NCBI GenBank assembly: GCA_040218145.1
Contig: JAVJQK010000127.1
Location: 150,470-214,469 of the forward strand
DNA: 64,000 bases
Direction of reading: 5' to 3'
From: Sandaracinaceae bacterium
GTDB lineage: Bacteria; Myxococcota_A; Polyangia; Polyangiales; Sandaracinaceae
This document shows positions 28,667 to 36,948 of this stretch, piece after piece. The notes below the pieces were generated by a model, which was not told the DNA's origin, searched no databases, and worked only from the letters and a program-made list of their open reading frames with translations. How positions within the stretch are numbered: position 1 is the first letter of the stretch; each line of letters opens with the position of its first letter. A program made the position numbers and the translations under genes.

Positions 28667-29494
28667 ATGATCCGCGGCCTGATCGGTGTGGTGCACCTCG
28701 CCCCGCTCCCCGGAGACCCGTCGCTGGGTGCGTCCTTCGACGCGGCCATCGACGCGGCGAAGCGTGACGCGGCGGCGCTCGCCGAGGGCGGCGCGGCGGC
28801 CATCATCGTCGAGAACTTCGGCAGCGCGCCGTTCCCCAAGGGGACCCCCGAGCAGCCCACGCCGCCACATCAGCTCGCCGCGATCACCCGGGCCACGCTC
28901 GCCTGCGCGGCATACGGCGTCCCGGTCGGGGTCAACGTGCTCCGCAACGACGTGCGCGCCGCGCTCGGGATCGCGGCGGCGACGGGCGCGGCCTTCGTGC
29001 GCGTCAATGTGCATGTCGGCGCCTATGTCGCGGACCAGGGCCTGATCGAGGGGCGCGCGTTCGAGACGCTCCGCTACCGGCGCTCGCTCGACGCGGACGG
29101 AATCCAGATCTTCGCGGATGTCCGGGTGAAGCACGCCGCGCCGGTCGCTCCGCTCTCGATCGCGACCGAGGTCGAGGACACGCTGAAGCGGGGCCGCGCC
29201 GACGCGGTGATCGTGACCGGCGCGGGCACGGGCAAGCCGGTCGACGAGGCGCTGCTGATCGAGGTGCGCGCGGCCGCGGGCGACGCGCCGGTCCTGATCG
29301 GGAGCGGCCTGTCGCCCGAGAGCGCGCCGCGGCTCGCCCCCCACGCCGACGCCGCGATCGTCGGCACCTGGCTGAAAGAAGACGGCGACGTGCGCCGGCC
29401 GGTCGACCCGGCGCGAGTGCGCGCGATGGCCGACGCGCTCGACGCCCACCTGCGCCGGGGCGCGGGGCCCGGCGACCGATCCTCGGCGCTATAG
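28667..29494 (+). CDS. BtpA/SgcQ-family TIM-barrel protein
   Basis: A 275-residue TIM-barrel-like protein of the BtpA family, named for a cyanobacterial photosystem I biogenesis factor but widespread in non-phototrophs. Signatures: GVVHLAPLPGDPSLG (7-21), AIIVENFGSAPFPKG near 45-59, GVNVLRNDVRAALGIA near 87-102, FVRVNVHVGAYVADQGLIEG near 109-128, ADVRVKHA, and VTGAGTGKPVDE. The exact reaction is not known for this family; sugar or nucleotide phosphate binding is inferred from the fold. ATG at 28667 chosen at the family N-terminus. 12 nt separate it from the histidine kinase. Confidence 0.82.
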   Translation: MIRGLIGVVHLAPLPGDPSLGASFDAAIDAAKRDAAALAEGGAAAIIVENFGSAPFPKGTPEQPTPPHQLAAITRATLACAAYGVPVGVNVLRNDVRAALGIAAATGAAFVRVNVHVGAYVADQGLIEGRAFETLRYRRSLDADGIQIFADVRVKHAAPVAPLSIATEVEDTLKRGRADAVIVTGAGTGKPVDEALLIEVRAAAGDAPVLIGSGLSPESAPRLAPHADAAIVGTWLKEDGDVRRPVDPARVRAMADALDAHLRRGAGPGDRSSAL

Positions 29495-29495
29495 T
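29490..29495 (+). promoter_or_regulatory. -10 element TATAGT for the histidine kinase operon
   Basis: TATAGT overlaps the btpA-like stop codon and is 11 nt from the ATG at 29507, predicting a leader of only about 4-5 nt. No good -35 is visible. Confidence 0.4.
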
Positions 29496-29506
29496 CGGAC
29501 GCGCCC

Positions 29507-30469
29507 ATGGCCTCGCCCCGGAGACACCTCCCCTCGCTCTCGACGCCGATCATCATGGCGTCGATCGCCGTGCCCATCGCGGTGGCGCTCCTCACCGGCT
29601 GGACGCTCGTCTTCGCGCGGAACCTCGCGGAGGGCGACGACGTCGCGCAGAACGTCTGGCTCCTCGTGCTGGGCGTCATCGCGTTCATGGCCCTGATGAG
29701 CGTGATGATCATGTTCGCGGTCTTCCTCGGGCGGGAGATCCTCGAGGTGCGACGGCAGGACAGCTTCATCGACTCGGTGACGCACGAGCTCCGCAGCCCG
29801 CTCGCGTCGCTCAAGCTCGGCCTGCAGACGCTGGGTCGCGAGGGGTTGCCGGAAGAGAAGCGGGAGATGATGCGAAGCATGATGCTCGACGACGTCGATC
29901 GCCTGAGCGCGTTCGTCGACGACATCCTCCAGGCCAGCCGGCTCGCGCACGTCCGGGACAAGGTCGGCATGGACCTCGGCGAGGTGCCGCTCCGCGAGCT
30001 GGTCGAGGACTGCGTCGAGAACGTCTCCCAGCGCCACCACCTCGCGGACGACGCGATCGAGGTGTGCGTCCCGCCCGAGCTGTCGGTGGTCTCCGACCGC
30101 GTGGCATTGACGGTCGTGGTCCGCAACCTCATCGACAACGCGGTGAAGTACTCGGACGAGCCGGTGAAGGTGATCGTGAGCGCCTCGAAGGATCGAAAGG
30201 GCGTGCGCATCGACGTCCGGGACAGCGGTATCGGGATCGCGCCGCGCGATCTCAAGCGCGTGTTCCACCGCTTCTACCGGGTGTCGAGCGAAGGCGTGCG
30301 CCAGCGGCGCGGGACCGGGCTCGGCCTCTTCGTGGTCTCGGCGCTGGTGCGGAACCTGGGGGGCAAGGTCGAGGCCTCCTCGGAGGGGCTCGGCGCGGGC
30401 ACCACGATCCGCGTCTCGCTCCCGCAGACCCCCCCGGGCTCGTCACACGATCCTCAGGAGGCGGCGTGA
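29507..30469 (+). CDS. Intramembrane-type sensor histidine kinase
   Basis: A 320-residue kinase. Two membrane helices (about 15-37 and 50-74) are joined by only about 12 residues, so there is no room for an extracytoplasmic sensor; such kinases usually sense the membrane itself or a membrane partner. HisKA with phosphoacceptor H93 in SVTHELRSPLASLKLG; N box LIDNAVKYS near 210; G1 DSGIGIAP, F box VFHRFYR, G2 GTGLGLFV. The stop overlaps the GTG of the response-regulator gene (GTGA). The pair is followed by a desaturase gene, suggesting control of membrane lipid composition (inference). Confidence 0.88.
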   Translation: MASPRRHLPSLSTPIIMASIAVPIAVALLTGWTLVFARNLAEGDDVAQNVWLLVLGVIAFMALMSVMIMFAVFLGREILEVRRQDSFIDSVTHELRSPLASLKLGLQTLGREGLPEEKREMMRSMMLDDVDRLSAFVDDILQASRLAHVRDKVGMDLGEVPLRELVEDCVENVSQRHHLADDAIEVCVPPELSVVSDRVALTVVVRNLIDNAVKYSDEPVKVIVSASKDRKGVRIDVRDSGIGIAPRDLKRVFHRFYRVSSEGVRQRRGTGLGLFVVSALVRNLGGKVEASSEGLGAGTTIRVSLPQTPPGSSHDPQEAA

Positions 30470-31179
30470 GCGCAGACGAGCTGAAGCTCCTCGTGGTCGA
30501 AGACGAGGAGCACCTCGCGGCCGGGCTCAAGCTGAACCTCGAGCTCGAGGGCTACGAGGTCGACATCGCGGGCACCGCGCGCGAGGCGGGCGAGCGCCTG
30601 CTCAAGCCCGACGGATACGACGCGATCGTGCTCGACGTGATGCTCCCCGACATCGACGGCTTCGAGCTCTGCAAGAAGCTCAGGCGCAGCGGGAATTACA
30701 CGCCGGTCATCATGTTGACGGCGCGCAGCTCGGCCGAGGACCGCGTCAAGGGCCTGGAGAGCGGCGCGGACGACTACCTGGTCAAGCCCTTCGAGCTCGA
30801 CGAGCTCCTGGCGCGCGTGCGCTCGATGGTCCGGCGCCGCCGCTGGGAGCGCAGCTCGGAGGAGAGCCTGCCCACGTCGACGAGGGCGCGCTTCGGGGAG
30901 GCGCAGATCGACTTCGAGTCCCACGAGGCGAGCGTCGGCGACACCCGCGTGGAGCTGACCCGGCTCGAGCTGGACCTGCTGCGCTACTTCGTCGACAACC
31001 CCGGGCGCGTGCTGAGCCGGGACGAGCTGCTCGAGCAGGTCTGGAAGCTCCGCAACTACTCCTCGGCGCGCACGGTGGACAATTTCATCTCGCGGCTGCG
31101 CAAGCACTTCGAGCCGGACCCCTCGAACCCGCGACACTTCCTCTCCGTCAGAGGCGCCGGGTACAAGTTCGTGCCCTGA
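30466..31179 (+). CDS. OmpR/PhoB-family response regulator
   Basis: A 237-residue regulator. Receiver domain 6-122 with the acidic pocket VVEDEE, phosphoacceptor D57 in IVLDVMLPD, conserved Thr near MLTARSS, and LVKPF. The winged-helix DNA-binding domain is at about 140-235 (LTRLELDLLRYFVDNPGRV, RTVDNFISRLRKHFE). GTG start with GGAGG about 6 nt upstream, coupled to the kinase. OmpR-family dimers bind tandem direct repeats, and three such repeats of 21-bp period lie just downstream at 31213-31267, before the desaturase gene. Confidence 0.92.
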   Translation: MSADELKLLVVEDEEHLAAGLKLNLELEGYEVDIAGTAREAGERLLKPDGYDAIVLDVMLPDIDGFELCKKLRRSGNYTPVIMLTARSSAEDRVKGLESGADDYLVKPFELDELLARVRSMVRRRRWERSSEESLPTSTRARFGEAQIDFESHEASVGDTRVELTRLELDLLRYFVDNPGRVLSRDELLEQVWKLRNYSSARTVDNFISRLRKHFEPDPSNPRHFLSVRGAGYKFVP

Positions 31180-31212
31180 AGCGCTCGGAATGACACGCGA
31201 AAGTCACCAATT

Positions 31213-31267
31213 ACCAAACCGTGACAGACGTTGACCAAACGGTGACCTGGCGCGACCGAACCATGAC
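31213..31267 (+). promoter_or_regulatory. Three 21-bp-phased direct repeats, candidate response-regulator operator
   Basis: ACCAAACCGTGAC (31213-31225), ACCAAACGGTGAC (31234-31246) and ACCGAACCATGAC (31255-31267) recur every 21 bp, two helical turns. The third ends at the -35 position of the desaturase promoter (-10 TATGGT at 31290), where no -35 consensus exists. This is the geometry of an OmpR/PhoB-type activator site. Confidence 0.65.
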
Positions 31268-31289
31268 CGACGCCTGGGACGGCGGCTCC

Positions 31290-31295
31290 TATGGT
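31290..31295 (+). promoter_or_regulatory. -10 element TATGGT for the desaturase gene
   Basis: TATGGT is 7 nt before the ATG at 31303, which supports that ATG over the one at 31291 (inside the hexamer). The expected -35 position (31267-31272, CCGACG) has no consensus. Confidence 0.5.
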
Positions 31296-31302
31296 TCACA
31301 TC

Positions 31303-32259
31303 ATGAGCAGCTTCCCGAGCCGAGGCCCCTTCCTCTCGTCGGCTGAAGACGACGTCGTCTCCTCTCTGGTCGGAGAAGCGGTCGGAGAGGCCGAGGGCGC
31401 CACCCCCAAGCACCGCTACGAGTGGGGCGCGATGATCCCGTGGTTCCTCACCCACGCCGCCGTGCTCGGCGCCGTGTGGTCGGGCGTGACCTGGGAGTCG
31501 CTGGTCGTCATGGCCGGGCTGTTCTTCTTCCGCATCTTCAGCGTCACCGCGTTCCATCACCGCTACTTCTCCCACCGCACGTACTCCACGAGCCGGTGGT
31601 TCCAGTTCCTGATGGCCTGGGCGGCGCAGACCAGCACCCAGCGCGGCGTGCTCTGGTGGGCGGCGCATCACCGCGCTCACCACCTCTACAGCGACACCGA
31701 GCGCGATCTGCACTCCGCCAAGCAGGACGGCTTCTGGCACTCGCACGTGGGCTGGGTCTTCGCCGACAACAGCGAGACCGACTGGAAGCGCATCAAGGAC
31801 TTCGCCGAGTACCCGGAGCTGGTCTGGCTCAACAAGTACTGGATCGTGCCGCCCATCGTGACGGGCGTGCTGACCCTCGTGCTCTTCGGCTGGCCGGGCC
31901 TCTTCATCGGCTTCTTCGCGAGCCAGGTCCTCGTGTGGCACTCGACTTACACGATCAACTCGCTCTGCCACGTCTGGGGCAACCGCCGCTTCGAGACCAA
32001 GGACACCAGCCGCAACAACCTCTGGCTCGCGCTGCTGACCTGGGGCGAGGGCTGGCACAACAACCACCACCACCACATGAACAGCTGCCGTCAGGGCTTC
32101 TACTGGTGGGAGATCGACCTGAGCTACTACGTCATCAAGATGATGAGCTGGGTCGGCCTGGTGTGGGACATCAAGGAGCCGTCGGCGCGCGTGCTCGAAG
32201 AGGGCCGCCGCCTCGACGCCGAGGCCAAGAGCAGCGCGCGCGAGCGGGCGTCGGCCTAG
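31303..32259 (+). CDS. Acyl-CoA/acyl-lipid delta-9-type fatty acid desaturase
   Basis: A 318-residue membrane di-iron desaturase that introduces a double bond into acyl chains. Three histidine boxes: HHRYFSH (85-91), HHRAHH (122-127) and HNNHHHH (252-258), with four hydrophobic segments around them, as in the stearoyl-CoA desaturase class. WLALLTWGEGWHNNHHHH is characteristic. Start set at 31303 by the -10 hexamer. A hairpin terminator follows. Location behind the kinase/regulator pair and the phased operator suggests induction when membranes stiffen, analogous to DesK/DesR control of desaturase in Bacillus although the proteins belong to other families. Confidence 0.9.
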   Translation: MSSFPSRGPFLSSAEDDVVSSLVGEAVGEAEGATPKHRYEWGAMIPWFLTHAAVLGAVWSGVTWESLVVMAGLFFFRIFSVTAFHHRYFSHRTYSTSRWFQFLMAWAAQTSTQRGVLWWAAHHRAHHLYSDTERDLHSAKQDGFWHSHVGWVFADNSETDWKRIKDFAEYPELVWLNKYWIVPPIVTGVLTLVLFGWPGLFIGFFASQVLVWHSTYTINSLCHVWGNRRFETKDTSRNNLWLALLTWGEGWHNNHHHHMNSCRQGFYWWEIDLSYYVIKMMSWVGLVWDIKEPSARVLEEGRRLDAEAKSSARERASA

Positions 32260-32292
32260 CCCAGCCGAGCGTCGGAACCTTGACGATCCATG

Positions 32293-32322
32293 ACGATCCG
32301 CCGGCCGCTGTCGGCGGATCGT
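32293..32322 (+). terminator. Hairpin terminator after the desaturase
   Basis: An 11-bp perfect stem ACGATCCGCCG (32293-32303) / CGGCGGATCGT (32312-32322) with an 8-nt loop, followed by a weak T-containing tail (TCCGTTAAT). It starts 34 nt after the desaturase stop. Confidence 0.65.
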
Positions 32323-32363
32323 TCCGTTAATGGTGTGGCACGGCGGTTGCCAAGACTCCAGGC

Positions 32364-33023
32364 ATGCCGCTCGTGCCCGAAGCCCTCACCGCGCTCGCCT
32401 GCGCCGAAGATCCCACCGTCGCCCGCGAGGCGTTGAAAGCCGCGCGCCGAGCGCTGGGCGAGGAGGCCGCGCGCTACGAGCCGCTGATGGAGCTGCTCTG
32501 TCGGCGCGCGACCGAGCTGGCGCGCCTGCGGCGCCTGGCCGGGAGCGACGAGCTGACCGGGCTCGCCAACCGCCGCGCGTTCAAGCTCGCCCTCGACCGA
32601 GAGCGTGCTCGGCTCGAGCGCGGAGGGATCGGACCGGCGGTGGTGCTGATCGACCTCGACGACATGAAGTCCATCAACGACGACCTCGGCCACGCGGCCG
32701 GCGACGAGGCGCTCCAGCACGTGGCCGAGGCTCTGCAGGAGGCCGTGCGCGGCAGCGACCTGGTGGCCCGCCTCGGCGGTGACGAGCTCGCGCTCCTGCT
32801 CCCCGAGACCTGCGCCCAGGGCGCCCGCGCCGTCGCCGAGCGCGCCCGGCGCTTCGTCGAGGCCCGCTCCGTCCGCGGGCGACCCCTGCGCACCAGCGTC
32901 GGCTGGGCCGTCGCCTCGCCCGACGAGCCGGACGCGCTCCTCCAGACCGCCGACGCCCGCCTCTACGCCGACAAGCGTCGCCGCCGTCGAGGCCGGAGCC
33001 GCTCTCCGTCCGCCGCGGCCTGA
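32364..33023 (+). CDS. Diguanylate cyclase (GGDEF) without a sensor domain
   Basis: A 219-residue protein that should make cyclic di-GMP from two GTP. An N-terminal helical segment (1-60) leads into a GGDEF domain: DELTGLANRRAF, LIDLDDMKSINDDLGH (metal/GTP), active site GGDE at 138-141, and an intact inhibitory I-site RGSD at 129-132 spaced five residues before it. The C-terminus is Arg/Ser-rich. With no recognised input domain, regulation may come from the N-terminal helix (dimerisation) or from partners. AAGACT lies 6 nt before the ATG, a degenerate form of the local -10. Confidence 0.9.
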   Translation: MPLVPEALTALACAEDPTVAREALKAARRALGEEAARYEPLMELLCRRATELARLRRLAGSDELTGLANRRAFKLALDRERARLERGGIGPAVVLIDLDDMKSINDDLGHAAGDEALQHVAEALQEAVRGSDLVARLGGDELALLLPETCAQGARAVAERARRFVEARSVRGRPLRTSVGWAVASPDEPDALLQTADARLYADKRRRRRGRSRSPSAAA

Positions 33024-33024
33024 C

Positions 33025-34710
33025 TCACGCGTCGCGGGTGCGGACGTGCTCGATGGCCGTGACGAGCTCGCTCGCGCGGCAGGGCTTGCCGACGCGGTGG
33101 ATGTCCGGCTCCTCGCTCGAGGCGTCGTCGCCGCTGACGAAGACGATGAGGGCGTCGCTGCGGAGCTGGCGCGCGGCGCGGGCGAGCTCGACTCCGGAGA
33201 GGCCAGGCATCTGCTGGTCGGTGACGAGCACGTCCCAGTCTCCGCCTTCGACCTCCGCGAGCGCGGTCTCGGGTCCGGCGGGGGTCACGTCGTAGCCGAC
33301 GTCCTCGAGCATGGCGGCGAGCACGTTGCGGACCTGCGGGTCGTCGTCGACGAGGAGGATGCGCGCCGCGCTGGCGTCGATGTTGGGCAGCTCGTACTCG
33401 GCGCTCACGGGCTCGTCTTCGATGAGCGGCATGCGCACCTCGAAGGTGGTCCCCGCTCCGGGCGCGCTCTCGACCCGCAGCTCCCAGCCCTGCTGGGCCG
33501 CGATGCCGTGCACGCTCGCGAGGCCGAGGCCGGTCCCCTTGCCGCGCTCCTTGGTGGTGAAGAACGGCTCGAAGATCCGCGCGCGGGTCTCCTCGCTCAT
33601 GCCCACGCCCTGATCGTGCACGGAGAGCACGACGACGCGCCCGCGCGCCTCCGCGCTGACCTCGACGGTGCCGCCTTCGGGCATGGCGTCGCGCGCGTTG
33701 GTCACGAGGTTCAACACGACCTGCTCGATCTGACCGCGGTCGGCGAAGACGGGCAGCTGCCGCTCGGCGCGCAGCTCGAGGGTCACGTGGTCGCCCAGCA
33801 GCCGCGGGAGCCACTCGCCCACCTCGCCGATGACGCGGCTCAGATCGAGGGCGCGTGGCTGCCAGGCGTGGCGCTGGCCGAACGCGAGCAGCTGGCGGGT
33901 CAGGTCGGCGCCGCGGGTCGTGGCGTCGAGCGCGAGCTTCAGGTAGCGATCCTTGCGATCGGGCGGGGTGCGGTCGCGCTGGGCCACCTCGAGCGCGCCG
34001 GCCACGACCTGCAAGAGGTTGTTGAAGTCGTGGGCGATGCCGCCCGCGAGCCGCCCGAGCGCCTCGAGGCGGTGGCCCTCCGCGAGCGCGCGCTCGAGCG
34101 CGCCGGCCTCCTCGCGCGCCCGCTCGAAGTACGCCATCAAAACGCCGCTCGGCACGAGCAAGCCCAGGAACGTGCTCAGCGCGTACCCCCACTGCTTGGC
34201 CGCCTCGACGTCGCCGAGGAGTGGATACGTCAAGCCGTGCAGCGCCCACAGGCCCATGGCGCTGGCGGCCATGACCCGGCCGAGGCCCGACGCGAAGGCG
34301 TTCCACAGGGCCCAGGCGACGAGGCCGCGGATCACGGCGGTCACGGCGGTGACCGGCAGGTGCCACCAGAGAAAGGGGACGTCCTGATAGACGAAGAGGA
34401 AGACCATCCAGCACGCGACGCAGAGGAGCGGCAGGCGGAGCCAGGGGTTGGGAGGGCGGCCGCCCACGCGGAACGCGGCCTCGAGCAGCACGCCGAGCGC
34501 GGCGACGAAGGTGAAGCCGCCCGCGAAGAAGGTGATGGGCGAGAACTCCGCGAGGGAGAAGAGGTGCCGTACCGCCTCGAGCGTCCACGCGACCGCGAAC
34601 CAGCTCATGCCCGGGCTGCGCTCCCGCACGTGGAGCGCCCCGAATACGATCGCGGCCAGCAAGTTCGCCAGCGCGACCGAGAGGATGGCGGGGACCGGGT
34701 AGTCGGTCAC
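33025..34710 (-). CDS. Membrane hybrid histidine kinase with C-terminal receiver
   Basis: A 561-residue hybrid kinase. Six or seven membrane helices occupy residues 7-195, a sensor of unrecognised type. Then HisKA with H227 in GGIAHDFNNLLQ, HATPase (NLVTNARDAMPEGG near 335; DQGVGM; GKGTGLGLASVHG), and a receiver from about 438 (ILLVDDDPQV, phospho-Asp in VLVTDQQMPG, Lys in RVGKPC). The HDFNN-type H box is shared with many myxobacterial hybrid kinases. GTG start, with TAACAC 6 nt upstream. Convergent with, and 1 nt from, the diguanylate cyclase gene; ligand and target unknown. Confidence 0.9.
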   Translation of the reverse strand: MTDYPVPAILSVALANLLAAIVFGALHVRERSPGMSWFAVAWTLEAVRHLFSLAEFSPITFFAGGFTFVAALGVLLEAAFRVGGRPPNPWLRLPLLCVACWMVFLFVYQDVPFLWWHLPVTAVTAVIRGLVAWALWNAFASGLGRVMAASAMGLWALHGLTYPLLGDVEAAKQWGYALSTFLGLLVPSGVLMAYFERAREEAGALERALAEGHRLEALGRLAGGIAHDFNNLLQVVAGALEVAQRDRTPPDRKDRYLKLALDATTRGADLTRQLLAFGQRHAWQPRALDLSRVIGEVGEWLPRLLGDHVTLELRAERQLPVFADRGQIEQVVLNLVTNARDAMPEGGTVEVSAEARGRVVVLSVHDQGVGMSEETRARIFEPFFTTKERGKGTGLGLASVHGIAAQQGWELRVESAPGAGTTFEVRMPLIEDEPVSAEYELPNIDASAARILLVDDDPQVRNVLAAMLEDVGYDVTPAGPETALAEVEGGDWDVLVTDQQMPGLSGVELARAARQLRSDALIVFVSGDDASSEEPDIHRVGKPCRASELVTAIEHVRTRDA

Positions 34711-34756
34711 GCCATGGTGTTATCGTGATTCCGCCTCGGGGGCGAGAGTTGACGTC

Positions 34757-36250
34757 TCAGAAAGCGCGCGCGACGACCTGGACGCCCTCGCGAGGCCGCA
34801 ACGTGACCAGCGGTTGTGGCGTGACGGTGTGCCCCGGGACGAGCTCGAGGTGGAAGCGTCGCGCCAGGGTGGCGAGGATCAAGACGCCCTCCATCATCGC
34901 GAAGCCGTGCCCGATGCAGAGGCGCGGGCCGCCGCCGAAGGGGAAGAACGCGAACCGATCGATCGCCTTCGGATCCGCGAACCGGTCCGGGTCGAAGCCC
35001 TCGGGATCGGGCCAGACGTCGGGGTGGCGGTGCGTGACCCAGGGGCTCAGGAAGACGCGGCTGCCCGCCGGCAGGACGTATCCGTCCACCTCGACGTCGG
35101 TGAGCGGCGCGCGCGCCATGATCCACGCCGGCGGGTAGAGGCGCATCGCCTCGCGGAAGACTTGCTGCGCGTAGGCGAGCCGGCCGTAGTCGGCCGCGGT
35201 CGGATCGCGATCCCCGAGCACCGTCGTGAGCTCCTGACGGAGCTTGCGCGCCACGTGCGGGTGACGACCGAGCAGATAGAAGGTCCAGCTGAGGGCGTTG
35301 GCGGTGGTCTCGTGCCCCGCGAGGAAGATGGTCATCACCTCGTCGCGGAGCTGGGTGTCGTCCATGCCCTCGCCGGTGTCCTCGTCGCGGGCCGCGAGCA
35401 GCATGGAGAGGAGGTCCCCGCCGTCTTCACCTCGGTCCATGTCGCGCCTGCGCTGGCGGATGATGTCGAACACGGCGTCGTCGAGGACCGCCTTGGCGGC
35501 GCGGAAGCGGCGGTTGGCCGGCGTCGGCCAGTCCTCGGGCGGGTCGATGACGCGGGTGAAGCGACGGTTCACCTCGCCGAGCACGTAGGAGACGGACTCG
35601 CCGATGCGGTCGGCGTTCTGGCTCGAGGTCGTGCCGAGCAGGGTCTCCTGAACGACCCGCAAGGTGAGGTGCATCATGTCGTTGGAGACGTCGAAGGCCT
35701 CCTCGCGGCGCGCGCGCAGCGCCCACTCGTCGGCGAGCTGGCTCGCCGCGGACACGATGTGCTCGCCGAAGCCGTCGATGCGGCGCTTGTGGAACGCGGG
35801 CTGGGCGATCCGCCGCTGGCGCAGCCAGAAGGAGCCCTCGCTCACGAGCAGCCCGTTGCCGAGCATGCGCGCCATGTTCTCGCGGCCCTGGATCGGTTTG
35901 ACGAACTCGCGGTGACGCTCCTGGAGGACGGCGCGCACGAGCCGCGGGTGACAGAGGAGATGTGCGGTGGTTCCGGCGAGGCGCACCCGGACGACGTCTC
36001 CGACCTCGCGGCGCCAGCGCAGGAACGACGTCAGGGGATCGCCGATGCCCTCGCGCAGGTGCCCGAGCAGGCGATCGCCTTCCCGGGGGGAGGGCGCGAG
36101 CTGGGTCCCGGGAGGGTGCGCGGGCGCGCCGCTCGCGAGCTGGCGGAGAAACTTCTTCGCGCTCTCCTGCCACATCGGACGCAGCAAACCTCGTTGGTCG
36201 AGATCGATGCGGTCCGGATGGGCGACGTGCGATTCGGTGCCGACGTTCAT
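34757..36250 (-). CDS. Cytochrome P450
   Basis: A 497-residue haem monooxygenase, soluble-type length. I-helix oxygen-activating motif AGHETT (311-316), K-helix ExxR as EAMR (367-370), PERF-like PDRF (421-424), and the haem-binding loop FGGGPRLCIGHGFA with axial ligand C445. The best overall resemblance is to class CYP102/CYP4-like fatty-acid or terpene hydroxylases, but the substrate cannot be assigned. No ferredoxin or reductase is adjacent. ATG at 36250 overlaps the TetR stop by 4 nt (ATGA), so the regulator and P450 are one transcript. Confidence 0.92.
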   Translation of the reverse strand: MNVGTESHVAHPDRIDLDQRGLLRPMWQESAKKFLRQLASGAPAHPPGTQLAPSPREGDRLLGHLREGIGDPLTSFLRWRREVGDVVRVRLAGTTAHLLCHPRLVRAVLQERHREFVKPIQGRENMARMLGNGLLVSEGSFWLRQRRIAQPAFHKRRIDGFGEHIVSAASQLADEWALRARREEAFDVSNDMMHLTLRVVQETLLGTTSSQNADRIGESVSYVLGEVNRRFTRVIDPPEDWPTPANRRFRAAKAVLDDAVFDIIRQRRRDMDRGEDGGDLLSMLLAARDEDTGEGMDDTQLRDEVMTIFLAGHETTANALSWTFYLLGRHPHVARKLRQELTTVLGDRDPTAADYGRLAYAQQVFREAMRLYPPAWIMARAPLTDVEVDGYVLPAGSRVFLSPWVTHRHPDVWPDPEGFDPDRFADPKAIDRFAFFPFGGGPRLCIGHGFAMMEGVLILATLARRFHLELVPGHTVTPQPLVTLRPREGVQVVARAF

Positions 36251-36873
36251 GACTCCCCCTGTTCGTCTCTCGTGACGCCCCGCCGCAAGAGCGAGAGCAT
36301 CTGTTCGTGAATGCGCTGCCGCGAGACACCCTCGTCGCCGATGAGCAGCGAGCGCGTGCGGAGGCCGGTCAGGAAGCTCTCGAGCGTCGCCACCGCGGCC
36401 TCGACGTCGAGGTCCTCGCGCAGCACGCCGCGCGCCTGGCCCTCGCGGACCCACGCGCAGCCGAGCGCGTGAAGCCGCCCCTGGAACTCGCGGAAGTGAG
36501 GGCGCAGCTCCGGGCTCGGCCCGATCGCCTCGAACATCAGCACCTGGAAGAGCCGACCGATCTGCGGGCGCTCGTCCGCGAAGCGACGCTGCGCCGTCAT
36601 CATCGCCTCGAGGTCCCCGACGCCGAAGTCACGCTCGCGGTCCGAGGCCGCGCCGATCACGTGGGTCGAGAACGCCTCGAAGCACGTCTCGACCACGGCC
36701 AGGAGGAGCCCCTCCTTGGAGCCGAAGTGGAACGGGATCACGCCATGGCTGATCCCGGCTTCCTCTCCGATCGCCTTGAGCGAGGTGGCGCGATAGCCGC
36801 GCTCCGAGAAGAGGGCGACCGCGGCGTCGATCACCGCTCGCTTGGTCCGGGCCGATTGCTGGGCTTTCCGCAC
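36247..36873 (-). CDS. TetR-family transcriptional regulator
   Basis: 208 residues from the GTG at 36873. N-terminal HTH at about 11-57: RAVIDAAVALFSERGYRATS, IGEEAGISHGVIPFHFGSKE. The ligand-binding domain follows. Start chosen because TAGAGT (-10) lies 7 nt upstream and the earlier in-frame GTG at 36882 is inside that hexamer. It likely represses both itself and the divergent TRAP operon via the palindrome at 36889-36916, and is co-transcribed with the P450. The inducer may be the P450 or TRAP substrate (inference). Confidence 0.88.
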   Translation of the reverse strand: MRKAQQSARTKRAVIDAAVALFSERGYRATSLKAIGEEAGISHGVIPFHFGSKEGLLLAVVETCFEAFSTHVIGAASDRERDFGVGDLEAMMTAQRRFADERPQIGRLFQVLMFEAIGPSPELRPHFREFQGRLHALGCAWVREGQARGVLREDLDVEAAVATLESFLTGLRTRSLLIGDEGVSRQRIHEQMLSLLRRGVTRDEQGES

Positions 36874-36880
36874 GGGCTCC

Positions 36881-36908
36881 ACTCTAAGCTTCTATTTTGA
36901 ACGGTCAA
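36881..36908 (-). promoter_or_regulatory. tetR-P450 promoter, TTGACC-N16-TAGAGT
   Basis: On the minus strand, -35 TTGACC (36908-36903) and -10 TAGAGT (36886-36881) with a 16-nt spacer. The hexamer is 7 nt from GTG 36873. The TetR palindrome covers the -35 and spacer. Confidence 0.55.
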
Positions 36909-36916
36909 CATAGAAG
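36889..36916. promoter_or_regulatory. TetR operator palindrome
   Basis: CTTCTATTTTGA-ACGG-TCAACATAGAAG: two 12-bp arms matching at 11 of 12 positions about a 4-bp centre. It lies between the divergent tetR-P450 and TRAP operons and overlaps the tetR promoter. Confidence 0.75.
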
Positions 36917-36948
36917 TGGAGACCGTGTGTTAGTGTGCCGACCCGCCG

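Noticed and set aside
31291..31302. ATG 31291 as the desaturase start
   Set aside because: It falls inside the TATGGT hexamer; ATG 31303 lies at the 7-nt spacing seen at other genes and adds no loss of family sequence.
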